From Anaerolineales bacterium (lineage in GTDB: Bacteria; Chloroflexota; Anaerolineae; Anaerolineales; Villigracilaceae): DNA of 64,000 nt. This document shows, one piece after another, positions 25,029 to 33,621 of this stretch (its first letter is position 1; the number at the start of each line of letters is the position of its first letter). Both the position numbers and the translations under genes were made by a program. The stretch is taken from assembly GCA_023382595.1 (NCBI GenBank), contig JAHDWB010000001.1, positions 930,001-994,000 of the forward strand, read 5' to 3'. The notes below the pieces were generated by a model. It searched no databases. It saw only the letters and a program-made list of their open reading frames with translations, and had not been told where the DNA came from.

Positions 25029-26779
25029 CGCTGTACTCCCGTTGCCCCAAGCTGCTTCCAGAACTGGATCCATGTCGGCGGAATGGAGACTAACACCGGG
25101 AACAAAGCCCCACGTCCCGCCGAAGCAGCCGCAAGAAAGACTCTGGGCGGCAGGCGTGAGGTAGTCTCTGCATTCTTGCGTGCTTCACTTTCCGGCACGC
25201 CGAGGGAACGATAAAAAGCAAAGGCTTCGTCCGGTCCAAGCCGACCGATAAAAGCTGTGGATGCCAGACTCAGAGAGGTGGGGTTCTTCATCAAGTCGGC
25301 AGGCAGGTGGGTGATAAGAGTCACGCCCACGCCACGCTTGCGTGCGCGTCTGCCAAGCTCATCCAGCAAGTCGGTGAATGGACCACTGCGCAACAAGCGC
25401 CAGCCCTCATCGATGAAGATGTCCATCGATTGTTTGCCGACCGTGACGGCATGATACAAAAACCAGGCCAGCACTGAATGCACGATGGCGCGGTTCTCTT
25501 CACGCAATGAAGACAGATCGAAGTTCCACCATTGTCCAGCAGGGAAGTGCGGGGACAACAAAGCCTTTGGACGATCAAAGAAGCCTTCAAATAAACCACC
25601 GCGCATAAAGGGACGCAACAATGCCAATGGCATCGCAGCTTCAGGAACATTGATCGTTCCCAAGGTCTCCACGAACTCTGCAATCGACATCGCGCCAGGT
25701 CTGCGATCCCAGCGGCGTTTCACGGCTTCATGTAAGGCAGCTTGCACACCGGGCGATAAGACAGATTCACCGGCGAGGGAGGCGATCAGGAAACGGACAG
25801 CCAGTAATAATTCTGCCGGGTTCTCGCCCTGCAGGGGATGAATGAGGCAGGTTTCCTTGTCTTCGGGAATACCAGCAGGTACAACCTTTCCGCCCACTGC
25901 TTCACAAAGTCGATTATTCTCGCCTTCGGGGTCGATGGAGATGACTGTCCTGCCCTGTAACAAACGCTGCAGCATGATCCAACGCAAGAGGCTGGTCTTG
26001 CCAGCACCTGGTTCACCGAGGATCAGGGTTGTTGCGTGCGGGGGAGGTGGAACAGCGGGATCAAGCCCTTTGGTGAAAGAGAAATGAATATCCCTTCCGT
26101 CTCTTGCATGGGTTCCGATCCAAACTGAGTCCTCGACCGGCATCACCTGCCTGGAAGGGGCAGGCATCAGAGGCAGAGTCTCTTCGAGGAACAAAGTCGG
26201 CTCATCCAATCCCGGAAACAACTTTCCTCCGGGTTGGAAATGATGCAACGCGCGCTCGGCGATGTAGAAGAGTCTTTGGGCTGTGAGCCCACGCGCACGG
26301 AGGTTGGACTCAATTACCCGGCGTGCGGCTTCTGCTTCCTCAAAGCGATTGCGCTCGATAAACAGCGCCGACATCAGGGCGATCTTGAAGGCCGGCTTGC
26401 CGAAGGTCAGTTCCGACTCGGCCGCATCCATTGCGTGATCGGCGGAACGTTCCGCCATCGAGGGTCTGCGGCCGGTCTTTTCTGCCAACGCCAGCATGAA
26501 GCCTTCGAAGAGGGTGCGGCGGGCTCGCAGGGAACCGCGCAGGACATCCGGCGGTTCACGGTGCATGGATAGGGAATACAGCACCGGCAGATTGGGATAA
26601 AAGACATCGGATGTGAGTCGTGACCAGGGACGGTCGGTCATGCTGGGCACACCCGTGCCGCGCGCGGAGAGCGGTAATAGATATCCACCCGGAAAGAGCA
26701 GGTGATCTTCCAGCACCTCCACAGCTTCGGAGGCGATCGAGGCGGCAAATGGTTCTTGAGGTTCAGGCATGGACGGCAT
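25025..26779 (-). CDS. VirB4/TraC-like conjugation ATPase
   Basis: About 584 residues from ATG 26779 (ATG 26770 also possible). A GTG at 26794 is excluded because it lies inside the terminator hairpin before the gene. Walker A GEPGAGKTSLL at about 256, Walker B FIDEGWRLL near 456, and a TraC-like tail. Shorter than typical VirB4 (about 800 residues), chiefly in the N-terminal part. It powers pilus or channel assembly in conjugation systems. Overlaps the coupling ATPase gene. Confidence 0.8.
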   Translation of the reverse strand: MPSMPEPQEPFAASIASEAVEVLEDHLLFPGGYLLPLSARGTGVPSMTDRPWSRLTSDVFYPNLPVLYSLSMHREPPDVLRGSLRARRTLFEGFMLALAEKTGRRPSMAERSADHAMDAAESELTFGKPAFKIALMSALFIERNRFEEAEAARRVIESNLRARGLTAQRLFYIAERALHHFQPGGKLFPGLDEPTLFLEETLPLMPAPSRQVMPVEDSVWIGTHARDGRDIHFSFTKGLDPAVPPPPHATTLILGEPGAGKTSLLRWIMLQRLLQGRTVISIDPEGENNRLCEAVGGKVVPAGIPEDKETCLIHPLQGENPAELLLAVRFLIASLAGESVLSPGVQAALHEAVKRRWDRRPGAMSIAEFVETLGTINVPEAAMPLALLRPFMRGGLFEGFFDRPKALLSPHFPAGQWWNFDLSSLREENRAIVHSVLAWFLYHAVTVGKQSMDIFIDEGWRLLRSGPFTDLLDELGRRARKRGVGVTLITHLPADLMKNPTSLSLASTAFIGRLGPDEAFAFYRSLGVPESEARKNAETTSRLPPRVFLAAASAGRGALFPVLVSIPPTWIQFWKQLGATGVQR

Positions 26780-26783
26780 GATA

Positions 26784-26820
26784 CAAAAAGACACGGACGG
26801 GTGTTCCGTCCGTGTCGCTA
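26784..26820 (-). terminator. Terminator behind luxE-like gene; repeated at 37251
   Basis: ACACGGACGG pairs with CCGTCCGTGT, followed on the minus strand by TTTTT. The same hairpin with flanks recurs at 37251-37285 before a broken luxC copy. Confidence 0.85.
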
Positions 26821-26880
26821 AGGGAGATCAAATTGCCCGATCCAGGTGGGCGGGATCAACATGCAACTCTGCTGCCGCCT

Positions 26881-28275
26881 CTATTCGCCCTCCGGCACAT
26901 CGGCGGCGATGTGTTCCATGAAGTCGCTGTAGGCCGACTGCACGCCGGCGCAGGAGATAATATCCTCGCCGCCCATCAATTCGCTGAAGCGCTGTACGTT
27001 GTCCTCGATCCACGGACCCTTCCAGCCGCAGCCGCATTCCTCGTCATAGTGAACCGTGATGCGGTCACCCGTCAGGATGCCGCCCCAATAGGTTTGGGCA
27101 AGCAGATCAAAATAGCCGGCGCGTCCGGTCTGTACCCCGGTACGCGGTAAAGGTGTGCCGTCATTTCCAAGAACCATCGGAATATTCCACGGAAAGACAT
27201 GATAGACACCCTTGGGACAGGCAATGTTGTAGGTGTTGAGTTCGGTCATGCCATAGGACATGAAGACCTGATCGACACCGTAGAATTTCTTCAGGATGTC
27301 CTTCCAATCGGCTATTGTCTTGCGTCCTTTGAAACCACCGCCGGTCAAAAGAACGGAGTCGGACGCAAAGACTCTCTCCTGTCCGGCTGCCAAGCCTTCC
27401 AGGGCTACATCCAACAGGTCCGTGGCAGAAGCCATCAGGAAGACCCGCCGACCGCGATACTCGCGCACCATCTTATCAAAGAAGGCTTTGGTGAGACCTG
27501 CCTTGCGCGCCTTGAGCGTAACGATCTCGCCCTTCGTTTTGAAGATGGCTTTGATCGTATCCATCGCCGTCAGGTCGCCGTGTTCCTGGGCATGTTTCAT
27601 ACGCATCGCGAGCGACATGAAATCCGCCGACATGGGTGCGTTGAACAGGCTGTGATACTCCGCCTCACTCCCTGCGAGGGCCGGACCGAAGTGCGTGATC
27701 AGGCGCATGGACGCCTGCCGCCCGCTGCGATAGGCAGGCCAGAAGACCGGCAGATGCAGATCGCGAATACCCGGCATGAAGGCTTCGAGGAAGGTATATG
27801 TGCCTTCGACCCAGGCTTCCATCTCGGTTTGACTGCGTGGGAAGAAACTCAACTTGCCGCTCGTGCCGGTCGAGTGGAAGACGAACATGCCGGCTTCATC
27901 CAGACGGGCGAGCCATTCATCGATGGTGTTCACGCCGCGCATATCGAGCGTGGAAAGATCATGCGCGGTCAATTTGTTCAGCCAGCGCGTCAGTTCGGTG
28001 AACAACTTCCGTTCAATGAAGGCAAAGGGATAGTTCTTGTAAACCTGATGGGTGAACAGGATGGTTGCAAGGGTCTCGAAGTCGGCGATGATCTTCACAC
28101 CCTGCTTTTCCGCCAGGGCATCCAAAGCGGGAATGCGATCCTGCAGTTGCTGAAAGCGGGTTTGCGCCCAATGCAATTGCAAAGAGTCCAATTCACTTTT
28201 TGAAAGCGAGAACAAGGTCTGGACCGGCAGGCGTGTCCAGGATTCGGGTGTACCCAAAAGAATGGGGTCGGTCAT
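26881..28275 (-). CDS. LuxE-like acyl-protein synthetase
   Basis: 464 residues of the LuxE family, which activates fatty acids with ATP and passes the acyl group to LuxC. The nucleotide-binding signature STGTSGKLSFF is at about 134-145; a Cys-rich spot (DEECGCGWKG) lies near the C-terminus. Encoded 12 bases after the LuxC-like gene, so the two form the fatty-acid reductase pair without luciferase genes (luxAB absent). Product would be a long-chain aldehyde. Cargo between conjugation-type genes. Confidence 0.82.
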   Translation of the reverse strand: MTDPILLGTPESWTRLPVQTLFSLSKSELDSLQLHWAQTRFQQLQDRIPALDALAEKQGVKIIADFETLATILFTHQVYKNYPFAFIERKLFTELTRWLNKLTAHDLSTLDMRGVNTIDEWLARLDEAGMFVFHSTGTSGKLSFFPRSQTEMEAWVEGTYTFLEAFMPGIRDLHLPVFWPAYRSGRQASMRLITHFGPALAGSEAEYHSLFNAPMSADFMSLAMRMKHAQEHGDLTAMDTIKAIFKTKGEIVTLKARKAGLTKAFFDKMVREYRGRRVFLMASATDLLDVALEGLAAGQERVFASDSVLLTGGGFKGRKTIADWKDILKKFYGVDQVFMSYGMTELNTYNIACPKGVYHVFPWNIPMVLGNDGTPLPRTGVQTGRAGYFDLLAQTYWGGILTGDRITVHYDEECGCGWKGPWIEDNVQRFSELMGGEDIISCAGVQSAYSDFMEHIAADVPEGE

Positions 28276-28287
28276 GAAATAAATCTC

Positions 28288-29769
28288 CTAAAGAATATGG
28301 TGTTTGAGGATCTGCCAGGCTTTGCGCAGATAGAAGCCGGGCAGTTCCCATTGGGATGGATAGGACTCATCCAGGATCCAGCGGCAGGCACGCCGCATGA
28401 TCTCATAGGAATTGAAGGGACCGCCGATGGAATAGTCCACGGTGTGTCCGATGGAAATAAAGCGGCAAACACCGCGCGCCACCAGGAGGTCGCGTAAGGG
28501 TTGCTTGAGGGTTTCGGGGTAGATGCCAACAGTTTGCGTGGAAGGATGAATGCGATCCACGAGCTGAATGGGATCATCGAATGGGATAACCACCACAACC
28601 TTATGCATGGGGAAGAAGTCGGGCAGTTCACCGGTCAGACTTACCACTACAGCGCCTTCGTTCCTATCCCCGCCGACGACATAATAGAAATCGTCCTGGG
28701 CGCGGGTAGCGTTGATCTCATCGCGCAGGTCAGCCGGGAAATTCTTCGGCATGGCGCTCAAGGATGGGTCCTGCTGCTGCATGTGATCATATAAACGTCG
28801 CGCATATTCCATCGCCTGGCCAGGGGACGCCTGCACAAAATGGAAGCGCGATGAACCGCAGGACTCCATGTTGAAGGAACCTGCATCCTTGGCAGTATGT
28901 TTTGCAACTTGTTCGATTTCCGCACTGGATTGGAAGGCTTCACGTCCCAAAATGGAAATGCTGAACTTTGGACCCAGGGCAATGACATCAATACCTGAGG
29001 CTTGCAGGTTGCCATGATTCAAGGTTGAGTTGATACCACCCAGTGCACCGCCCCAGGAGATGATCTTTTCCAGATAGCGCGGTTGGATCAGCTCGTGCTC
29101 GAAGTCCTGCAATTCCTTTGACCAATACACGACCGAGAAATGTTTGGTGACCGGATGGTTTGGATCGACATCCATCATCGCGCCGACGATGGCAGAGGCG
29201 GTGAGCGGATCGTTTGGCGTGACCTTGAGGATATTGTCCGACTTGATCAAGGCGGCGCGGGCGATGATCAGGGCCGCCACGACCGGCACATTGCCGGAGA
29301 TGAAATGCAGGCTGCGCGCGCCATAGGCGCGTCGTCTGGCGATCTTGTCTGCGTAGGGCATCTCGACCCAGCCGTCCAGGTATTTCGAGCCGATCTCATT
29401 CTCGACCATGGTGCGCAATGCCAGCTTTGAGAACACAATCGGGATCAGGGCATAACTGCCGCGCACGATGGACTCCGGCAGGGCGCTGAATGGAACACTG
29501 AAACGACAAGCCTGTTCCATGCGGTCATGGTTGAGGGTCATGGCTTTGCCGGCTTCGGCAAGAAAGTCGATGATCTCGCTGACACGGACATTCGTGAAGT
29601 CGTGCTGGAGTTGGGTCGGATCGGAAAGCACGATCCGGTCAAGCAGGGGACGCGGGTCGGGGTAATGGAACTGATTCCTTCCGTCCCGGCTTTGGTACAG
29701 CAGATCCTGTGTGGTGACTTCCTGGCCGCGCAGGATGAAGGGGATTTGGATGGGGTGATCGAATGACAT
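28288..29769 (-). CDS. LuxC-like acyl-CoA/acyl-protein reductase
   Basis: 493 residues of the LuxC aldehyde dehydrogenase-like family. The middle contains GNVPVVAALIIARAALIKSDN (substrate and NADPH region) and a candidate catalytic Cys in MESCGSSRF. Reduces acyl groups to aldehydes with NADPH. Pairs with the LuxE-like enzyme directly downstream. Divergent from the polymerase gene, sharing an 80-base promoter space. A decayed copy of its first 50 codons lies at 37090-37237. Confidence 0.82.
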   Translation of the reverse strand: MSFDHPIQIPFILRGQEVTTQDLLYQSRDGRNQFHYPDPRPLLDRIVLSDPTQLQHDFTNVRVSEIIDFLAEAGKAMTLNHDRMEQACRFSVPFSALPESIVRGSYALIPIVFSKLALRTMVENEIGSKYLDGWVEMPYADKIARRRAYGARSLHFISGNVPVVAALIIARAALIKSDNILKVTPNDPLTASAIVGAMMDVDPNHPVTKHFSVVYWSKELQDFEHELIQPRYLEKIISWGGALGGINSTLNHGNLQASGIDVIALGPKFSISILGREAFQSSAEIEQVAKHTAKDAGSFNMESCGSSRFHFVQASPGQAMEYARRLYDHMQQQDPSLSAMPKNFPADLRDEINATRAQDDFYYVVGGDRNEGAVVVSLTGELPDFFPMHKVVVVIPFDDPIQLVDRIHPSTQTVGIYPETLKQPLRDLLVARGVCRFISIGHTVDYSIGGPFNSYEIMRRACRWILDESYPSQWELPGFYLRKAWQILKHHIL

Positions 29770-29850
29770 GCGCGGGATGATAGCGGGCTGGGCATGGGGG
29801 AGTACTGCTCATGTCGCTAATCAATGGCGGGAACGTTTACAATTGCCCTG

Positions 29851-32800
29851 ATGTACGTCCACCTCACAACCCACTCCGCCTTCTCTTTGCAGGAAGGCTT
29901 GATGACTCCCACTGATTTGGTACTGGCGGCAAAAGCCTGTGGCATGTCGGCTTTGGGTCTGACTGATCATCATCTCTTGACTGGCACGATTGAATTCGTT
30001 AAAGCCTGCAAGGATGCCGGCATTCAACCTGTGATCGGGTTGGAGATTGATCTGGAACAGGGACCACTTCAACTACTGGCGACCAGCACCGAAGGCTGGT
30101 CCAATCTCTGCCGGCTGAGCAGCGTGCTGGCTCTGCGCGATCATCCGGATGCCCACTGTTCGTTGGAAACGCTTTTTCAATATTCCAAAGACATCATCGC
30201 CTTATGTGAAAACCCGCAGGGATTACAGGATGGATTTGAAGATCGTTTGTATGTCCCCTTGCGAAATATGTCCAGCGCCGCCTTGTTATCTGCCCAGGCG
30301 CGCAAACTCAGGTTGCCGACCGTGGTCGCGCATCCGGTCTATTACCAAACCCCGGAGCAAGCCCGATTACAAAAAACACTGGCAGCCATCCGGCTCAATC
30401 AAACCGTCACTACCATTCCCAAACTTGCCCTTGCCCCGGCAGATGCCTGGTTCATGCCGCCACAACTCATCGAAGAGCGCTTCAAGGAATTTCCCGAAGC
30501 TCTACAAGCCACAATCGAAATCGCCGAACGATGTCGTTTCGATCTGCCGCTTGGCAAATCCCAGATGCCGGTTGTGCCCCTGCCGGAAGGCGTGGCCATC
30601 TCCCAGCATTTACGAGATAAGGCCACAGCTGGAGCCATAGAAATCTATGGCGAGATCACACCACAGATCCAAACGCGCCTCGATCATGAACTCGAAGTGA
30701 TCTCACGCATGGGCTTTGAGCCGATCTTTCTGATCGTCGAGGACATCCTTAATTTTGCGCGCGCAACGGGAGTACCTTATTCCTCACGCGGGTCGGCAGC
30801 TTCCTCGCTGGTTGCACATTGTCTTGGCATTACCAGTCCCGATCCCTTACGCCTCAATTTGTATTTTGAACGCTTCCTCAATCCAGCCCGCATCACCCCT
30901 CCGGACATTGATACCGATTTGTGTTCCCGCAGACGCGACTCGGTCATCCAGTATGTCTTCGATACCTATGGCGCGGACAAGGTTGCAATGGTGGGAACGA
31001 TCAACCGTTACCGTCCACGTTCAGCACTTGGGGATGTTGCCAAGGCATACGGACTCGAACCTGCAAAAGTTCGTGAACTTGCCAATCAATTGCCGCATGC
31101 CTGGTGGGCACGATTTGAAGACTCCGAGGATGGAGAAGATGCGCCCTCACCATTTGCAGAACTTCGAACAACTTATCCCAACTACCAATCCATTTTCGAT
31201 GACGCCGAAGCCATCCTGAAACTGCCGCGTCATCTTTCCATGCATCCTGGCGGTGTCATCGTCTCACCGGGAGCATTAACAGACCTTGTACCGGTCATGA
31301 ACTCGGGCCGCAAAGGTGTCGTCATCACCCAACTCGATCTCGATTCCGTGGAAGCCTTGGGCTTGGTGAAGATCGATCTACTGGGTATCCGTGGTCTCAC
31401 TGTTGTCGGCGATGTGGCGGAGTTCGTGCAACAAAGTAAACCCGAACAATACGCGACTCCTTTATCTGTTCTGGACTCCACGCCCTCTGTCGATGAAGCA
31501 ACGTCCAATCGCATTGAGAAGGGGGAGACCATTGGTTGCTTCCAGATCGAAAGTCCGGGGATGCGCGCGACCTTGCGTGAGATCCATGCCCGTACCGAAG
31601 ATGACATCATGGCAGCGTTGGCGCTGTATCGTCCCGGTCCACTCACTGGTGGACTCAAGGATGCTTTTGTGAGGCGTTTCAAAGGCGAGGAACCCGTCCG
31701 CCATCTTCATCCAGCGCTCGCCCCATTATTGGATGAAACCTTTGGAGTGATCCTGTATCAGGAACAGGTATTACGCATCGCCAATGAACTGGCAGGTTTC
31801 AGCCTGGCAGAAGCCGACCTACTGCGGCGGGCGATGAGTCATTTCGATCCCGGAAAAAAGATGCAGGAGTTGGAGAAAAAATTCGTTAGCGAAGCGCAAA
31901 CCCGAAGGAGCATTCCCATCGAGACCGGTGAACGCATCTGGGAAATGATGGCTGCCTTTGCGGGCTACGGTTTCCCTAAAGCGCATGCCGCCTCGTATGC
32001 CAGGATCGGTTGGCGTTCCGCCTGGTGCAAGCAATATTTTCCGGCAGAGTTCATGGCGGCCGTGCTTGCCAATTGGGGCGGGTACTACAGCCAGCGGGTT
32101 TACTTGAGCGAAGCCAGACGACTTGGATTGAAAGTCCGTCCCCCGCATGTGAATTATTCACGGCATCAATTCACCGTCCAAAAAATGATCGACTCCGAAG
32201 ATCGTGCGCTCTTTATGGGACTCGGTCAGGTCAAGGAATTGACCCAACGTACCATTGGAAGGATCATCCAATATGCGCCATTCATCTCCCTGGATGATTT
32301 CCTTTCGCGTGCGGACCCACGTAACCAGGAGGCCGAACACCTGGCGAAGATCGGGGCATTGGAAGGCTTTGGAAAGATTCCCGCGATCTTGAAGCGACTA
32401 CAAGCCGGCGGCTGGCAGCGCGATCAGATGAGCCTCTTTGCCTGGTCAGATACGAGTGAAGAGGATTGGACCCTGCAACAAAAAGTGGATGCCCAATTGG
32501 AGATCCTTGGTGCCAGCCTGGAGGCGCACCCCCTTGAACTCGTACAGGAGAAGATCACCGGAGCCATTTCCACCATCGATGCCGTGGAGAAGATCGGACG
32601 GCGTATTACTGTTGCCGGCGTGCGTCAGACCTCGCGCCGCAGTCGCACTGCGAAAGGGGACATGATGCTCTTTCTGACCATCGAAGATCTGCAGGGGACC
32701 TTGGATGTCATCCTGTTTCCGGACGTGTACCGGGTCGCAAGATCCTTCCTGGATTTAAACCCACCTCTATTGATTAGCGGGGTGATGGAGATGGACAAGG

Positions 32801-32853
32801 AACGCGGAGAACCCTATCTGCGGGCGGACCGGGTGGTTTCCGTTGGCGGGTAG
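29851..32853 (+). CDS. DnaE2/ImuC-like DNA polymerase III alpha subunit
   Basis: 1000 residues from ATG 29851 (MYVHLTTHS, the usual beginning of the family); ATG 29824 is in frame but adds nine residues without a match. PHP domain first, polymerase core with the catalytic PDIDTDL near residue 355, helix-hairpin-helix region, and a C-terminal OB fold (ITVAGVRQT). Size fits the error-prone DnaE2/ImuC group better than replicative DnaE (about 1150). The PHP motif lacks a His (HLTTHS for HLHVHS), so metal-dependent proofreading is doubtful. No imuA or imuB gene is next to it. Confidence 0.85.
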   Translation: MYVHLTTHSAFSLQEGLMTPTDLVLAAKACGMSALGLTDHHLLTGTIEFVKACKDAGIQPVIGLEIDLEQGPLQLLATSTEGWSNLCRLSSVLALRDHPDAHCSLETLFQYSKDIIALCENPQGLQDGFEDRLYVPLRNMSSAALLSAQARKLRLPTVVAHPVYYQTPEQARLQKTLAAIRLNQTVTTIPKLALAPADAWFMPPQLIEERFKEFPEALQATIEIAERCRFDLPLGKSQMPVVPLPEGVAISQHLRDKATAGAIEIYGEITPQIQTRLDHELEVISRMGFEPIFLIVEDILNFARATGVPYSSRGSAASSLVAHCLGITSPDPLRLNLYFERFLNPARITPPDIDTDLCSRRRDSVIQYVFDTYGADKVAMVGTINRYRPRSALGDVAKAYGLEPAKVRELANQLPHAWWARFEDSEDGEDAPSPFAELRTTYPNYQSIFDDAEAILKLPRHLSMHPGGVIVSPGALTDLVPVMNSGRKGVVITQLDLDSVEALGLVKIDLLGIRGLTVVGDVAEFVQQSKPEQYATPLSVLDSTPSVDEATSNRIEKGETIGCFQIESPGMRATLREIHARTEDDIMAALALYRPGPLTGGLKDAFVRRFKGEEPVRHLHPALAPLLDETFGVILYQEQVLRIANELAGFSLAEADLLRRAMSHFDPGKKMQELEKKFVSEAQTRRSIPIETGERIWEMMAAFAGYGFPKAHAASYARIGWRSAWCKQYFPAEFMAAVLANWGGYYSQRVYLSEARRLGLKVRPPHVNYSRHQFTVQKMIDSEDRALFMGLGQVKELTQRTIGRIIQYAPFISLDDFLSRADPRNQEAEHLAKIGALEGFGKIPAILKRLQAGGWQRDQMSLFAWSDTSEEDWTLQQKVDAQLEILGASLEAHPLELVQEKITGAISTIDAVEKIGRRITVAGVRQTSRRSRTAKGDMMLFLTIEDLQGTLDVILFPDVYRVARSFLDLNPPLLISGVMEMDKERGEPYLRADRVVSVGG

Positions 32854-32924
32854 AATGGGTGGGATATCTTTGAATAAATTCTCGGATGGTGATAGGCAGA
32901 ACATCCATTTGCCATGACAGCACA

Positions 32925-33383
32925 CTACCCACGGGGACCTCTGCCTGCCAGTCTTTTGTGCAACTCCCATAAAGCCGTTCTGTTACCGTCATATTTTAAC
33001 AATTTGTATGCTTCATCATAGGAAAACCATTTGTACTCAGTGTGCTCCCGGGAAATTGTAATTTGAAGATTCTCCGCCGTCACGCCAAAACAATATTGTG
33101 GTATCACATAAACATCATCGCCCCAAAGGTAACCGTCTCTAAACTCAATCACAGGCACATATTCGATCGTATCCAATTGCATAAACGTGGACGATGCAGG
33201 AATACCGGACTCCTCCCATGTCTCTCTTTTTGCGGCTTCGAGCGGTTTTTCATTATCCTCGCCACCGCCGGCTATTGCCTGCCAGTTTCCCGTATCTGAC
33301 CTTTTCATCAAGGCGTATTCAATCCTTTGACTTGAATTTCCGCGATATGGATAAACCAAAACTTGAAAAGGGGCTCTTGCCAT
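32925..33383 (-). CDS. Nudix hydrolase
   Basis: 152 residues with a complete Nudix box (GGGEDNEKPLEAAKRETWEESG: the G, E, RE, EE and G positions all kept). Neighbouring segments (WQAIAGGG, EYVPVIEFRDG, EHTEYKWFSYDEA) recall dihydroneopterin triphosphate pyrophosphatase and similar enzymes. Substrate not predictable. Convergent with the polymerase gene. Confidence 0.85.
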   Translation of the reverse strand: MARAPFQVLVYPYRGNSSQRIEYALMKRSDTGNWQAIAGGGEDNEKPLEAAKRETWEESGIPASSTFMQLDTIEYVPVIEFRDGYLWGDDVYVIPQYCFGVTAENLQITISREHTEYKWFSYDEAYKLLKYDGNRTALWELHKRLAGRGPRG

Positions 33384-33621
33384 ATTTTGACTTTACTCCT
33401 TGCGCGAACGACTGACGATTTGCACCATCTATACAGTGTCCTGACACGACTTCATCAGTCGACAACCGGGCAGGGACGGCGAAGTCTTCTAACCAGACTG
33501 TCCTGCCTGCGCATTGCTGGGCCATGACTGCAATTATTTCCCGTAATTTGTCTCACAGATTCTGATACGGAACAAACGCATAGTCCATGCGGATTTTGAT
33601 ACATTTTGTCAAAATGGTCGT
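33384..33621. other. Intergenic stretch, nothing recognised
   Basis: 238 bases between two minus-strand genes. No clear ORF, terminator or repeat. Confidence 0.4.

Noticed and set aside
29824-29851. Start of the DnaE-like gene at 29824
   Set aside because: The family begins at MYVHL (29851); the extra nine residues match nothing and neither start has a good ribosome site.
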